The notes under the pieces were generated by a model that saw nothing but the letters and a program-made list of their open reading frames with translations, was not told the DNA's origin and made no database searches. Source: Gracilimonas sp965227215 (GTDB lineage: Bacteria; Bacteroidota; Rhodothermia; Balneolales; Balneolaceae). Taken from it: 64,000 bases of DNA. The translations under genes were made by a program, and so were the position numbers. The stretch is taken from assembly GCA_965227215.1 (NCBI GenBank), contig OZ245729.1, positions 2,666,001 through 2,730,000 of the forward strand, in the 5' to 3' direction. Shown here in pieces: positions 26,740 to 35,684 of the stretch (within the stretch, counting starts at the first letter, position 1; the number at the start of each line of letters is the position of its first letter).

Positions 26740-27198
26740 ATGCTTAAGACATTCACTAATCATATCGGGCGAACACAACGGGTTGCTATTCTTATAGCCT
26801 TTGGGGTTCTACTCACTGCTTGTACCCCTACGATTTCTCAATTCAATGAGACCGCTTACCAACAAGCCGTTCAGCTAAAAGTGAAGTCGATGTCGTTAAT
26901 CGATAAAGCGAACGAACCGTATTCGGTTCATGAAGAGGAAGCGGTTCAGCTAAAACAGAACTTGCTTACCGCTTATGAGTATGCGAAAGGGCGCCCGAAG
27001 AATGAAGTAAGTACCCGTCAATGGGAGATTATGGTTGATGCCGAGCGTAACCTTATGGGAGGCTTCTTGGTTCGCTGGAAAGAACAGGAAACCTTATCTC
27101 CGGCATTTATAGGAGAATACAGTAAGGTAATTGCAGATGCCTTTGATACCATCATTGGGTTGGAAAGCGGCAAAATTAAACCGGATGAGGTTGAGTAG
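26740..27198 (+). CDS. Small lipoprotein of unknown function
   Basis: The 152-residue protein has a lipoprotein signal with the lipobox LTAC (Cys at about residue 29) and a mainly helical mature part. I recognise no family. The next gene begins 2 bases after its stop, so the two form an operon, possibly continuing from cysNC 60 bases upstream. Confidence 0.6.
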   Translation: MLKTFTNHIGRTQRVAILIAFGVLLTACTPTISQFNETAYQQAVQLKVKSMSLIDKANEPYSVHEEEAVQLKQNLLTAYEYAKGRPKNEVSTRQWEIMVDAERNLMGGFLVRWKEQETLSPAFIGEYSKVIADAFDTIIGLESGKIKPDEVE

Positions 27199-27200
27199 GC

Positions 27201-27527
27201 ATGTTTGATTTTGATTCATTTCTGGAAACGTTGAAAACGGATCTTACCGAAGTGGTTACTGATTTTGGGGAAGATTTAAAGGATGATCTGTTGAAAGATG
27301 CCGGAGATTTTGCCCTTCAAACCAAAGAAGACATCATAAAATGGTCAGAGATGCTAAAAGATGGTGAACTCAGTCTGGATGAGTTTGAATATCTCCTGAA
27401 GGCAAAAAAAGACCTCGCCGAGATGGAAGCACTTAAACAAAGAGGGCTGGCACAGGCTAAACTGGATAAATTGAAGCTTGCCATAATAGATGCGGTAGCA
27501 GGGTCGGTGAAGAAAGTAATCACCTAA
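27201..27527 (+). CDS. Small helical protein of unknown function
   Basis: The 108-residue acidic protein is predicted to be almost all helix, with an amphipathic first half (DSFLETLKTDLTEVVTDFGE) and a coiled-coil-like middle rich in Lys, Asp and Glu. It has no signal peptide and no recognised family. It is coupled to the preceding lipoprotein gene. It may interact with the membrane or with a partner, but that is a guess. Confidence 0.6.
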   Translation: MFDFDSFLETLKTDLTEVVTDFGEDLKDDLLKDAGDFALQTKEDIIKWSEMLKDGELSLDEFEYLLKAKKDLAEMEALKQRGLAQAKLDKLKLAIIDAVAGSVKKVIT

Positions 27528-27528
27528 A

Positions 27529-27562
27529 GAAAAAAGGGAAACACGAGCTAACGCGCTTCCCT
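27529..27562 (-). terminator. Rho-independent terminator of the betaine transporter operon
   Basis: On the minus strand an 11-bp hairpin (agggaagcgcg ... cgtgtttccct, two G-U pairs, 6-base loop) is followed by TTTTTC. It lies 29 bases beyond the substrate-binding protein stop. On the plus strand the hairpin is preceded by A-rich sequence, so it may also serve the convergent small genes. Confidence 0.8.
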
Positions 27563-27590
27563 GAAATTGATTTGAAAGTAGTAAGTTCAA

Positions 27591-28493
27591 CTACATTCCT
27601 GCCTGCATTTCGTCTTCAGGAATCCAGTCTGCTACTACATCTTCATTATTGGAGAGCCATTCTTTAGCGACTTCCTGTTCCGGCTTGTCTGATTTATTTA
27701 TTTGAACCATTAAATCAGAAAGCTCTGCATCAGTCAGGTGCATGTTGGACAGAAATGTTGCCAGCTCTGGCTTGTCATCTTTAAGGTCTTTGCGCCCCAT
27801 AATGTGGATACTTCCGGTTTTCCACTTCATCATGTTTTCGTCTTGCTCAAGAAACTTGAGGTCGAAGCTCCCAAACATCCAGTGGGGTTTCCAGCCGGTT
27901 ACTACAATAGGTTCCTCATTTTCATAGGCTTTCTTCAGAGCTGAGGTCATAGCCGGGCCACTTGATTGTACAAGCTCATAATCAAGATTATAATCTTCGA
28001 TTACTTCGTTAGTGGTCTTCATAATACCGGCACCGGCGTCAATTCCGGTAATCTCACCATTGAATTTATCTGTGACTGAATTCAATTCCGAGATCTTATC
28101 AATTTCAACATAAGTCGGAACTACCAGGCCACTTTGGGTTCCTTCATATACGGTTCCCAGGTCGATGATGTCGTCCTGATATTGTTCAACATAATCGGCG
28201 TGCAGCGTTGGTAGCCAGGTTTCCATAAAGGCATCGGCATCGCCATTAGCTACGGCTGTGTAGGCAGGCCCGACTCCGGCTGAAGTTATTTCGACCTCGT
28301 AGCCCATTTTATCTTCCAGTACTACTTTAGCAAGATTGGTATAAGCAATCCCTTCAGCCCAGTTAACATATACCAGGTCGGCCGTTTTTGATTCATTTTC
28401 TGATTTTTGATTACATGCGGTAATCAGCCCAAAAGCCAGGACGAATATCCCCAGCTTTGATAGCATAATCGATATTCTGTTCTTCATTTTCAT
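27591..28493 (-). CDS. Glycine betaine ABC transporter substrate-binding protein (ProX/OpuAC)
   Basis: The 300-residue lipoprotein has a lipobox LITAC near residue 26 and an OpuAC fold (VYVNWAEGIAYTNLAKVVLE, GDADAFMETWLPTLHADY, VVTGWKPHWMFGSFDLKFLE). Trp residues in ETWLP and KPHWM are typical of the aromatic cage for quaternary ammonium. It captures betaine or related osmolytes in the periplasm for the permease and ATPase encoded upstream. Confidence 0.9.
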   Translation of the reverse strand: MKMKNRISIMLSKLGIFVLAFGLITACNQKSENESKTADLVYVNWAEGIAYTNLAKVVLEDKMGYEVEITSAGVGPAYTAVANGDADAFMETWLPTLHADYVEQYQDDIIDLGTVYEGTQSGLVVPTYVEIDKISELNSVTDKFNGEITGIDAGAGIMKTTNEVIEDYNLDYELVQSSGPAMTSALKKAYENEEPIVVTGWKPHWMFGSFDLKFLEQDENMMKWKTGSIHIMGRKDLKDDKPELATFLSNMHLTDAELSDLMVQINKSDKPEQEVAKEWLSNNEDVVADWIPEDEMQAGM

Positions 28494-28537
28494 CGTCTTT
28501 TGGTTTGATGTTACGGTTCTGTTTATAACTAAAACTC

Positions 28538-29362
28538 TTATTGGGTTGAAGCACCTAATGACTGTGTCACTCTATCCAAAAATACAGCCAGAATTACGAT
28601 AGCCAGCCCGCCTTCAAATCCAAGGCCGATATCCAGCTGCTGGAGGCCTGTTACCACAGGTTGACCTAATCCACCGGCGCCAATCAAGGCTGCAATCACT
28701 ACCATCGACAGAGCAAGCATGATGGTTTGGTTTACCCCGGCAAGGATAGTGGGAAGGGCAACGGGCAGTTCTACTTTTAGAAGCATTTGTTTGGAATCGG
28801 AACCAAAAGCCAGGGCAGCCTCTCTGATTTCTTCAGGTACCTGTCTGATTCCCAAGTTCGTAAGTCGTACGGCCGGAGGCATAGCAAAAATGAGTGTGGC
28901 AATCACTCCCGGAACCTGACCTAATCCAAAAAATAATACGGCAGGAATCAGATACACAAAGGCGGGCATGGTCTGCATAAAATCCAAAATAGGACGAACA
29001 ATCTTCTCCACAGTCTTACTTTTGGAAGCCCAGATGCCCAGTGGAATACCAATTAGAAGGGCAATGACAACCGCAGTGATTATGAGGGCCAAGGTTTCCA
29101 TGGTTCCATCCCACATATCCATGCCTTCAATTACCAGCAGCCCAAGTACGGTGAATATTCCTACACCTCGGCCTGATACATACCAGGCAATCGCGCTGAA
29201 CAGCACAATCATTATGATTGGGTGGGGAAATAATAGCAGGTTTTCTATCCCTACCAGAAAAGAGTCAACAACTAAAGTTACCAGGTCAAAAAAACCGCTA
29301 AGGTTCTCGGTCAGCCAGTTGATAGCAAATTCAAATGCATCTCCGACAGGTAGATCAAACAT
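28538..29362 (-). CDS. Glycine betaine ABC transporter permease (ProW/OpuAB)
   Basis: The 274-residue permease has a long N-terminal helix region, about six membrane helices and the EAA loop (IRQVPEEIREAALAFGSDSKQMLLKVELPVALPTILAGVNQT). It forms the membrane channel of the osmolyte importer. It starts 2 bases after the ATPase gene ends, so the two are coupled. Confidence 0.92.
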   Translation of the reverse strand: MFDLPVGDAFEFAINWLTENLSGFFDLVTLVVDSFLVGIENLLLFPHPIIMIVLFSAIAWYVSGRGVGIFTVLGLLVIEGMDMWDGTMETLALIITAVVIALLIGIPLGIWASKSKTVEKIVRPILDFMQTMPAFVYLIPAVLFFGLGQVPGVIATLIFAMPPAVRLTNLGIRQVPEEIREAALAFGSDSKQMLLKVELPVALPTILAGVNQTIMLALSMVVIAALIGAGGLGQPVVTGLQQLDIGLGFEGGLAIVILAVFLDRVTQSLGASTQ

Positions 29363-29364
29363 AA

Positions 29365-30612
29365 TCAGGAAGTAGTGGTTTCTTCGTTATTATTGGTTTC
29401 TTTCTTTTGGGTATCCAATCCATTTTCATTAAGCTCAGCCATAATCGTAGCGCGGTCCACAATTCCCACCAAACTGCTGTCGTCTTCAATAACCGCGATA
29501 GGATATTTGGCTTCGATGGCTTTGGGAAGTAACTGATTGATGGGCGTTTCCGGGCCACAGACTTCAATATCAGAAATGATGACTTCATTAAGATCCTTCA
29601 GCCTGTCTTCTTTAAGCTGAATGGCATCATCAATCTTGACGATTCCTTTGAGATGCCGATTTTCATCAACTACATAAGTTGTTGAAACGCCTGTTTTTTC
29701 CATATTGCGGATAGCAACGGATGGTCCGTCTTTTGGAACCTGAACGGTAGGTGCTTTTCGCATGATAGCCTGTGCGGTGATGATCTTGGTACGATCTACA
29801 TTCTGGACGAAGGCTCTCACATAGTCATCGGCGGGATTGGTGAGAATTTCTTCCGGGGTACCTACCTGAACCACATATCCATCTTTCATGATGGCAATAC
29901 GATCTCCGATTTTAAGCGCCTCGTCCAAATCATGGGTAATAAAGACGACTGTTTTGTGAACTTCCGCCTGAAGCTCCAGAAGTTCGTCCTGCATATCTGC
30001 TCTGATAAGAGGGTCAAGAGCGCTGAATGCTTCATCCATCAACAGGATTTCAGGATCATTAGCTAATGCCCGTGCCAACCCAACGCGTTGCTGCATACCA
30101 CCACTTAGTTCATCCGGTTTCTGTTCTTCATATCCTTTTAGCCCAACCTTCTCGATGGCATCGTAGGCTTTTTTCTTTCGTTGATCTTTATCCATACCGC
30201 TTATTTCCAGCCCGTATTGAACATTCTCTGATACGGTACGATGGGGGAATAACCCGAAGTTCTGAAATACCATCGACATTTTGTTGCGGCGCATTTCCAG
30301 TAACCGTTCTTTATTCACTTCAGTAATGTCTTCATCACCAATCAATACCTGACCTTTGGTAGGTTCTATAAGTCGGTTCAGGCATCTCAGTACGGTGGAC
30401 TTCCCGCTTCCCGAAAGCCCCATAATCACAAACATCTCTTTTTCTTTAACCTCAAAGCTGGCATTATTGATGCCAATGGTATTTCCTGTTTCGTTCAGGA
30501 TTTCATCTTTGGATTTACCTTTTTCTATCAGAGGGAAGGCTTTTTCGGGATTCTTCCCAAAAATTTTAAATAGGTTTTTAACGGTTATAGCGGCCATATC
30601 TCCTTCATTCAA
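29365..30612 (-). CDS. Glycine betaine ABC transporter ATPase with C-terminal CBS pair (ProV/OpuAA)
   Basis: The 415-residue ATPase has Walker A GLSGSGKS (65-72), signature LSGGMQQRVGLARAL, Walker B ILLMDEAFSALD, and two CBS domains (about 285-395) that sense ionic strength in OpuA. It is first of the operon. ATG 30612 lies inside a 14-bp palindrome; an internal ATG at 30597 has an aaggag only 2 bases away, which is too close, so the upstream start is kept with some doubt. Confidence 0.92.
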   Translation of the reverse strand: MNEGDMAAITVKNLFKIFGKNPEKAFPLIEKGKSKDEILNETGNTIGINNASFEVKEKEMFVIMGLSGSGKSTVLRCLNRLIEPTKGQVLIGDEDITEVNKERLLEMRRNKMSMVFQNFGLFPHRTVSENVQYGLEISGMDKDQRKKKAYDAIEKVGLKGYEEQKPDELSGGMQQRVGLARALANDPEILLMDEAFSALDPLIRADMQDELLELQAEVHKTVVFITHDLDEALKIGDRIAIMKDGYVVQVGTPEEILTNPADDYVRAFVQNVDRTKIITAQAIMRKAPTVQVPKDGPSVAIRNMEKTGVSTTYVVDENRHLKGIVKIDDAIQLKEDRLKDLNEVIISDIEVCGPETPINQLLPKAIEAKYPIAVIEDDSSLVGIVDRATIMAELNENGLDTQKKETNNNEETTTS

Positions 30613-30622
30613 TAATTATTGA
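30609..30622. promoter_or_regulatory. 14-bp perfect palindrome over the proV start
   Basis: The sequence tcaataattattga is a perfect palindrome overlapping the proposed start codon of the betaine ATPase gene. Its position suits an operator or translational switch, but AT-rich palindromes of this length also arise by chance. Confidence 0.3.
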
Positions 30623-30667
30623 GTTGTATGATGTCCGGGATCTCCTCAAAAGTGTGGGCTTTTCAGG

Positions 30668-30690
30668 ACATCCCGCATCAAGCAGGATGT
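30668..30690 (-). terminator. Hairpin between the porin gene and proVWX
   Basis: Nine base pairs (30668-30676 with 30682-30690, one G-U) close a 5-base loop 17 bases beyond the porin stop. No T-run follows on the minus strand, so it may be an inefficient terminator or a processing site that lowers transporter expression relative to the porin if they are co-transcribed. Confidence 0.4.
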
Positions 30691-30706
30691 ATGTTTATAC
30701 TACAGC

Positions 30707-31864
30707 TTAGAAGTAATATCCGATATTAATATTGAACCGAGTGTTCCAGCGTGCATCGCTTACTCCTTGTCCGAGTCCGGTTCCAAAGTTTTGGGTGATC
30801 CAGGGCTGATTACTGCCACGGGCAATATCGAAGTAGGTATATACATTTCCGGCAGAGAGCAGAAAGCCTACTACATGCTGATGAGCATCATAAAAACCGT
30901 CAATGTTTTTCTGAAAGTAGGAGTAGTCATTATAGAAATTCAGATTAGTGATAGGCCCCCAGTCCACATCATAGCTGTAGCTTAAGCCGGCTGAGTAAAT
31001 ATTCATTTCTGTAGCTACCGAATACGGGGTTCCGTAAGCTCCCATATTTACGACATCAACACTCTGTCTGTTATCGTCTTGGGCGTCCATTCCGTAATTG
31101 ATAATCTGCCCTTTGAAGTTCCAGTTTCCATAGTCGATATCCGTGTGAGCAGCTAATGCGTATCGGGAAGAGGTTTCGTTCAGCGCCTGATTCCAGATTT
31201 GCCCAACTTCACCGCTGGCACCGAATTCAATGCTGCCCTGTTCAATGTCAATGGTTCGGGTTACCCGAAGGTTTAGCTGATTACGTTCATAATTAGTTTG
31301 ATTACCAGCGGGAACAATATCATAGGAATATCGTCCTGATCCTCCAAAACCAAACGATCCGCTGCCGCCGGCCGGGCCTGCAGGTTCGGGCTGAAAGAAG
31401 TATGCGGCCATTAGGTCCCAGTTATCAGCTGTATGGGTGTACTTAAACCCCATGTCGTGATCATCTTCCAAGCCTACGTAATAAGGTCCCTGAAACCACC
31501 AGTTATGCGAGTTATATTGCAAATTCCCGAACGGTACCTGAGTGACACCTATCTGGAGATTGTTTTTTTCGTTGAAGTCGTATCCTAACCAACCCTGTTT
31601 TACAAAGTGGGTGTTGAAAGTAGGGTAGAAGCGGTACTCAAAATTAAGTTTTACCCCGTTCTTTTCAGCGTTAACATTCAGACGCCAGGTATCCCAGGTA
31701 AACTGGGCATCATTGTTATTAATGGTGCCGTCTTCATAGTCGGTTAGCAGCACATTATACCGTACAGCCCCGCCTACCGATAATGAAGATTCATCTTCCT
31801 GCGCGAAAGCGAATGTTGAGAAGAATAGTAGAAAAGTAGTAACAAGTAAGCTTAGATTTTTCAT
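30707..31864 (-). CDS. Outer-membrane porin-like beta-barrel upstream of the betaine transporter
   Basis: The 385-residue protein has a signal peptide (ending FAFAQ), then continuous amphipathic strands rich in Trp and Tyr, ending in the aromatic GYYF typical of outer-membrane barrels. A Gly/Ser/Phe-rich loop is near residues 165-180. It lies 94 bases upstream of the betaine ABC genes on the same strand, so it probably lets osmolytes cross the outer membrane; this is inferred from position. Confidence 0.72.
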   Translation of the reverse strand: MKNLSLLVTTFLLFFSTFAFAQEDESSLSVGGAVRYNVLLTDYEDGTINNNDAQFTWDTWRLNVNAEKNGVKLNFEYRFYPTFNTHFVKQGWLGYDFNEKNNLQIGVTQVPFGNLQYNSHNWWFQGPYYVGLEDDHDMGFKYTHTADNWDLMAAYFFQPEPAGPAGGSGSFGFGGSGRYSYDIVPAGNQTNYERNQLNLRVTRTIDIEQGSIEFGASGEVGQIWNQALNETSSRYALAAHTDIDYGNWNFKGQIINYGMDAQDDNRQSVDVVNMGAYGTPYSVATEMNIYSAGLSYSYDVDWGPITNLNFYNDYSYFQKNIDGFYDAHQHVVGFLLSAGNVYTYFDIARGSNQPWITQNFGTGLGQGVSDARWNTRFNINIGYYF

Positions 31865-32168
31865 GATTAGCTCTGAAAATTTAAATTAGTTACTATTACG
31901 TAATTAGATTTAAATGAAACTCAACCTGAAGCAGTAGGCGAGAACACCATGAAGTTGTGTAGCAAAAACTTCATTTTATCAGGTGTTTTTTGGTACTAAC
32001 GGACTTAAAAACCCGTTTGAGGAATCACATTAAGGTAAGAGGCTTATACGCCATTTCAAATACTGATGCAGGGCCTAATTTCAATATAATATTGATCTAA
32101 GCACAGCAATCAAATAATATTAAAATTTCCATCACGTACAGACTCTTCTGTCCGATATCATAAAGGAT
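31865..32168. other. Divergent intergenic region of 304 bp with hairpin and palindrome
   Basis: No gene is seen between the divergent porin and peptidase genes. The region holds a 10-bp palindrome attacgtaat (31895-31904), close to the porin start, and a perfect 8-bp hairpin (31949-31956 with 31967-31974, 10-base loop) that would lie in a porin leader. Both are plausible regulatory sites for an osmotically controlled porin. No promoter could be assigned firmly. Confidence 0.5.
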
Positions 32169-33842
32169 ATGAAATTGAAAACGTTCAGAATTTCAGCACT
32201 TGTTTTTTCATTTGTAATGGCGGCCGGATTCTCGGATACGAATGCCCAGATTTTTACATCACAAACAGAGTTTACTCATCAGGATAGTCTTAGGGGTTCC
32301 ATTACAGCAGAACGGGAATGGTGGGACCTGACGTATTACCACCTAACAGTAGAAGTGAACATTGCTGATAGCTCTATTTCAGGTTCGAACATGGTACAGT
32401 ATGAAGTACTGAAGCCTTACCAAACCATGCAGATCGATCTTCAACCACCTATGGAGATTACCAAGGTAACCCAAAATGGGGAAGCTCTGGAATACAACCG
32501 CGATGGCAATGCCTATTTTATAACCCTCAGCAAAAAACAAAAAGCCGGGGAGGTAAATGAGCTTGTTGTTCATTTCTCAGGAAAACCAAAAGTGGCAGTT
32601 CGTCCACCCTGGGATGGTGGTTTTACCTGGACCCAAGACAGCAACGGGCGGCCGTTTGTTGCTACCTCCAATCAGGGTATCGGAGCCAGTATTTGGTGGC
32701 CTAACAAAGATCATCCGTATGATGAAGTGGATAGCTTGCTCATCAGCGTAAATGCCCCGGATTCGTTAATGGATGTTTCGAACGGCAGATTGAGAGGGGT
32801 TGATGAACATCAAAACGGAACCAAAACCTGGCATTGGTTTGTGTCTAATCCCATCAACAGCTATGGGGTGAATATAAATATTGGTGATTATGTGCATTTC
32901 GGAGAAGAATACGACGGGGAGAAAGGCTCGCTCGATCTGGATTATTATGTGCTTCGGGAAAACCTGGGGAAAGCCAAAGAGCAGTTCAAACAGGTTAAGC
33001 CAATGATGGATGCATTTGAATATTGGTTTGGTCCATACCCGTTTTATGAAGACGGTTTTAAACTGGTGGAAGTACCTTATTTGGGGATGGAACACCAAAG
33101 CTCTGTAACTTATGGCAATAAGTACCAAAACGGATATTTAGGGAGAGATTTAAGCGGATCAGGATGGGGTTTGAAATTTGATTTCATCATTATCCACGAA
33201 ACCGCCCATGAGTGGTTTGCCAATAATATCACCTATGCCGATGTAGCAGATATGTGGATTCATGAGGGTTTTACCAATTACTCCGAAAGCCTGTACCTGG
33301 ATTATCATCATGGAGAACAGGCAGCGAATGAGTATGTGCAGGGACTCCGGTTAGGAATTCATAATAACAGTCCATTAATCGGGGTTTATGGTGTGCACCA
33401 TGAAGGCTCGAGTGATATGTACAACAAAGGCGGAAATCTACTGCACACGTTGCGGCAGGTAGCAGATAATGATTCACTGTGGCGGGAAACATTGCGGGGT
33501 TTGAATCGGGAATTCTATCACCAAACCGTAACAACCGCCCAAATAGAGAATTACATCAGCGATAAACTAGGCATCAATTTGGACCCTGTTTTTGATCAGT
33601 ATCTGCGGGATATTCGAATTCCTACCCTCGAGTATGCTTTCCGAAATAATTCTTTGATGTACAGATGGGGAAATGCCGTTGATGAATTTAATCTCCCTGT
33701 TGATGTAGTGGTAAACGAGGAAGAACTAAGACTCGAGCCGCTAAAAAGCTGGAAAGTGCTACCTTTGGAATCCGGTGGCTCACCCACCCTTAGGGTGGAT
33801 CCAAACTATTATGTAGGCAGCTTTAATTTGCTTGGAAATTAA
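32169..33842 (+). CDS. Secreted M1-family metallopeptidase
   Basis: The 557-residue protein has a signal peptide (ending DTNAQ), an N-terminal beta saddle, and the gluzincin site H343-E-T-A-H347 with the third zinc ligand E366 in WIHEGFTNY (18-residue spacer, as in M1). The usual GAMEN exopeptidase motif is replaced by LGMEHQSS. It lacks the long C-terminal helical domain of large aminopeptidases, like the compact M1 enzymes of Bacteroidota. It probably trims peptides outside the inner membrane. Confidence 0.9.
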   Translation: MKLKTFRISALVFSFVMAAGFSDTNAQIFTSQTEFTHQDSLRGSITAEREWWDLTYYHLTVEVNIADSSISGSNMVQYEVLKPYQTMQIDLQPPMEITKVTQNGEALEYNRDGNAYFITLSKKQKAGEVNELVVHFSGKPKVAVRPPWDGGFTWTQDSNGRPFVATSNQGIGASIWWPNKDHPYDEVDSLLISVNAPDSLMDVSNGRLRGVDEHQNGTKTWHWFVSNPINSYGVNINIGDYVHFGEEYDGEKGSLDLDYYVLRENLGKAKEQFKQVKPMMDAFEYWFGPYPFYEDGFKLVEVPYLGMEHQSSVTYGNKYQNGYLGRDLSGSGWGLKFDFIIIHETAHEWFANNITYADVADMWIHEGFTNYSESLYLDYHHGEQAANEYVQGLRLGIHNNSPLIGVYGVHHEGSSDMYNKGGNLLHTLRQVADNDSLWRETLRGLNREFYHQTVTTAQIENYISDKLGINLDPVFDQYLRDIRIPTLEYAFRNNSLMYRWGNAVDEFNLPVDVVVNEEELRLEPLKSWKVLPLESGGSPTLRVDPNYYVGSFNLLGN

Positions 33843-33870
33843 AAAGGTCCGGCAATCAGCAGAACCTTTT
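33842..33870. terminator. Bidirectional terminator between convergent genes
   Basis: The sequence aaaaggt (33842-33848) pairs with acctttt (33864-33870) across a 15-base loop. The A- and T-runs within the stem give a T-tract in either direction. It sits between the peptidase stop and the cytochrome c stop, so it can serve both. Confidence 0.6.
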
Positions 33871-33885
33871 CAATAAACGGATTTC

Positions 33886-34872
33886 TTATTGACCTACAGG
33901 TGTAAACCTGGATACCAAATGTTGAACCGGCTCAGCAGTGCGGAGGTAAGCATAAATTGCTTTTAGCTCTTCTTCCGACATTTGAGCATACATCGACCAG
34001 GGCATGGCGGTGTTAAATTCTCCGGACGCAACTTCATGGTACTCAAAAGTAGGGTCTGCATACTCCTTAAATCGATTTACAAATTGTTCTTCGGTCCACG
34101 TTCCGATTCCGGTTTCAATATCAGGAGTTATATTCGCAGTTCTGACAATACTGCCGTCTATCATCGGGAATTCCATTCCACCGGCAAAATTCATTCCCGG
34201 AATAGGAGCTCCCTGTTCCATCGGGGTGTGACAATCCATACAACTGGCAGCAGTGACCAAATATTTTCCCCAGCTGACAGGATCGTTTCTGTCGGGCTCA
34301 TCTTCAGAAAGCTCTGTCTCAGAAGGTATTGTATTAATGATGAAATTCATGGGAAAAAAAGATTCCGATGCAGGTACTTCATTCTCAATCGGCTTCAAAG
34401 TTCGCAAATATGCTATAATTGAATAGACATCTTCTTTACTCATTTTAGCATAGTTCGGATAAGGCATAATCGGAAATAAAGCTCGCCCGTCTTTACTCAC
34501 GCCTTCGGTTATAGCCCGGTAAATTTCCCCATCCGTCCAGTTGCCTAGGTTGGCTGGGGTTAAATTAGGTGCATAATAATTACCCGGGAGCCCTTCATCG
34601 GGACCAAAACGGTTTCCGCCTGCGGCAAACATGTTCTTATCAAGAGGGTGGGTGAATTTTGATTTTTTCTGCGGCGAGTGGCAGTGAGTGCAAACCATCA
34701 CATTGTTTGCAAGATGACGTCCCCGGTCAATTCTTTCAGCAGTTTGTTCAACCTGAATATCCGGCGCAGGTCCAACATTCGGGAGAGCAGCAGAGACATA
34801 AATCAATAAACCTGCCACTCCGGCGATCACAACTAGAAACAGTGTCCCCAATACAAGTAATAACTTTTTCAT
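33886..34872 (-). CDS. Membrane-anchored dihaem cytochrome c
   Basis: The 328-residue protein has one N-terminal transmembrane helix (residues 3-28) and two c-type haem sites, C61-THC-H65 and C211-MDC-H215. Likely axial methionines are in MPYPNYAKM and in MPWSMYAQM. The repeated EDVYSIIAYLRT / EELKAIYAYLRT helices mark two cytochrome c domains. It resembles cytochrome subunits of periplasmic dehydrogenases, but no dehydrogenase is adjacent. It probably passes electrons in the periplasm to a terminal oxidase. Confidence 0.85.
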   Translation of the reverse strand: MKKLLLVLGTLFLVVIAGVAGLLIYVSAALPNVGPAPDIQVEQTAERIDRGRHLANNVMVCTHCHSPQKKSKFTHPLDKNMFAAGGNRFGPDEGLPGNYYAPNLTPANLGNWTDGEIYRAITEGVSKDGRALFPIMPYPNYAKMSKEDVYSIIAYLRTLKPIENEVPASESFFPMNFIINTIPSETELSEDEPDRNDPVSWGKYLVTAASCMDCHTPMEQGAPIPGMNFAGGMEFPMIDGSIVRTANITPDIETGIGTWTEEQFVNRFKEYADPTFEYHEVASGEFNTAMPWSMYAQMSEEELKAIYAYLRTAEPVQHLVSRFTPVGQ

Positions 34873-35003
34873 AGCAATTTATTAGTAGTTAGAGAAGCCT
34901 TGGTACCCCTTTTTATTTAAACCCAAAAGCCCCATAGGATTGAGACTAATTTGCATAAAAAAAGAATGAACTTCTACCGTTGGGAAAAGTGTGAGAAAAT
35001 ATG

Positions 35004-35636
35004 CTAAACCAAAAAGGTAATATGCCTTCCGTCTATATCTAACCGACTGAATCCAAATTCAGATTTCATCCAGTTGAGCGTATCAGGGTGGTAAAAGATG
35101 ACGTGAGTTTCATCACTTTTGTAATACCAGCCGTGGAAGTCGATGTCGTCAGTATAAATGTCGGTTTTCAGGAAGAGGCCACCGCCGGGCTTTAACATAC
35201 TTCTAAGCTTGGTAAACTCTTTATAGGGATGGTGAAAATGCTCCATCACTTCACAGCTGACGATATAATCGTAGGTTAAGTCCAGTATGGAAGGGTTGTT
35301 ATCAAAGAAAGGATCGAAGGTATTAATGGAATATCCCCGGTCGGTTAACATTTTGGTGATTACAGGGCCTGTACCGGAGCCAAAATCAAGCCCAAGGGAA
35401 TTTGGGGTGAACTTCTCCGTAATCTTTTCCACTAATGGCGACACAAACTCCTGATATCGGGGATCTTCCACATCATTATCATGACTTTCGTACCTGAAAA
35501 TCTCTTCTTCAGGTGTTGGATAGTCGCCGGTATCCATGAGAACCGCCCGGCAGTTGGTACATCGATGATATTGCCGGTCTTCACTCTCGTAATAATAAAA
35601 TGGTTTTGTATCAGACGAGCAGAGGGTACACTGCAT
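35004..35636 (-). CDS. Class I SAM methyltransferase with N-terminal zinc ribbon
   Basis: The 210-residue protein has a four-cysteine zinc site (CTLC near residue 3 and CTNC near 27) followed by a Rossmann methyltransferase with SAM motif LGLDFGSGTGPV and the motif IVSCEVMEHFHHP. The combination is seen in small methyltransferases of unknown substrate. It stands alone on the minus strand. Confidence 0.8.
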   Translation of the reverse strand: MQCTLCSSDTKPFYYYESEDRQYHRCTNCRAVLMDTGDYPTPEEEIFRYESHDNDVEDPRYQEFVSPLVEKITEKFTPNSLGLDFGSGTGPVITKMLTDRGYSINTFDPFFDNNPSILDLTYDYIVSCEVMEHFHHPYKEFTKLRSMLKPGGGLFLKTDIYTDDIDFHGWYYKSDETHVIFYHPDTLNWMKSEFGFSRLDIDGRHITFLV

Positions 35637-35684
35637 AGTTCTTTTTTAGGGAATGTAGGGGTTCCGCTTTACAGATGTTAAGCT

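Noticed and set aside
32379..33787. Minus-strand open frames inside the M1 peptidase gene
   Set aside because: Shadow frames of a clear coding gene with no ribosome sites or recognisable products.
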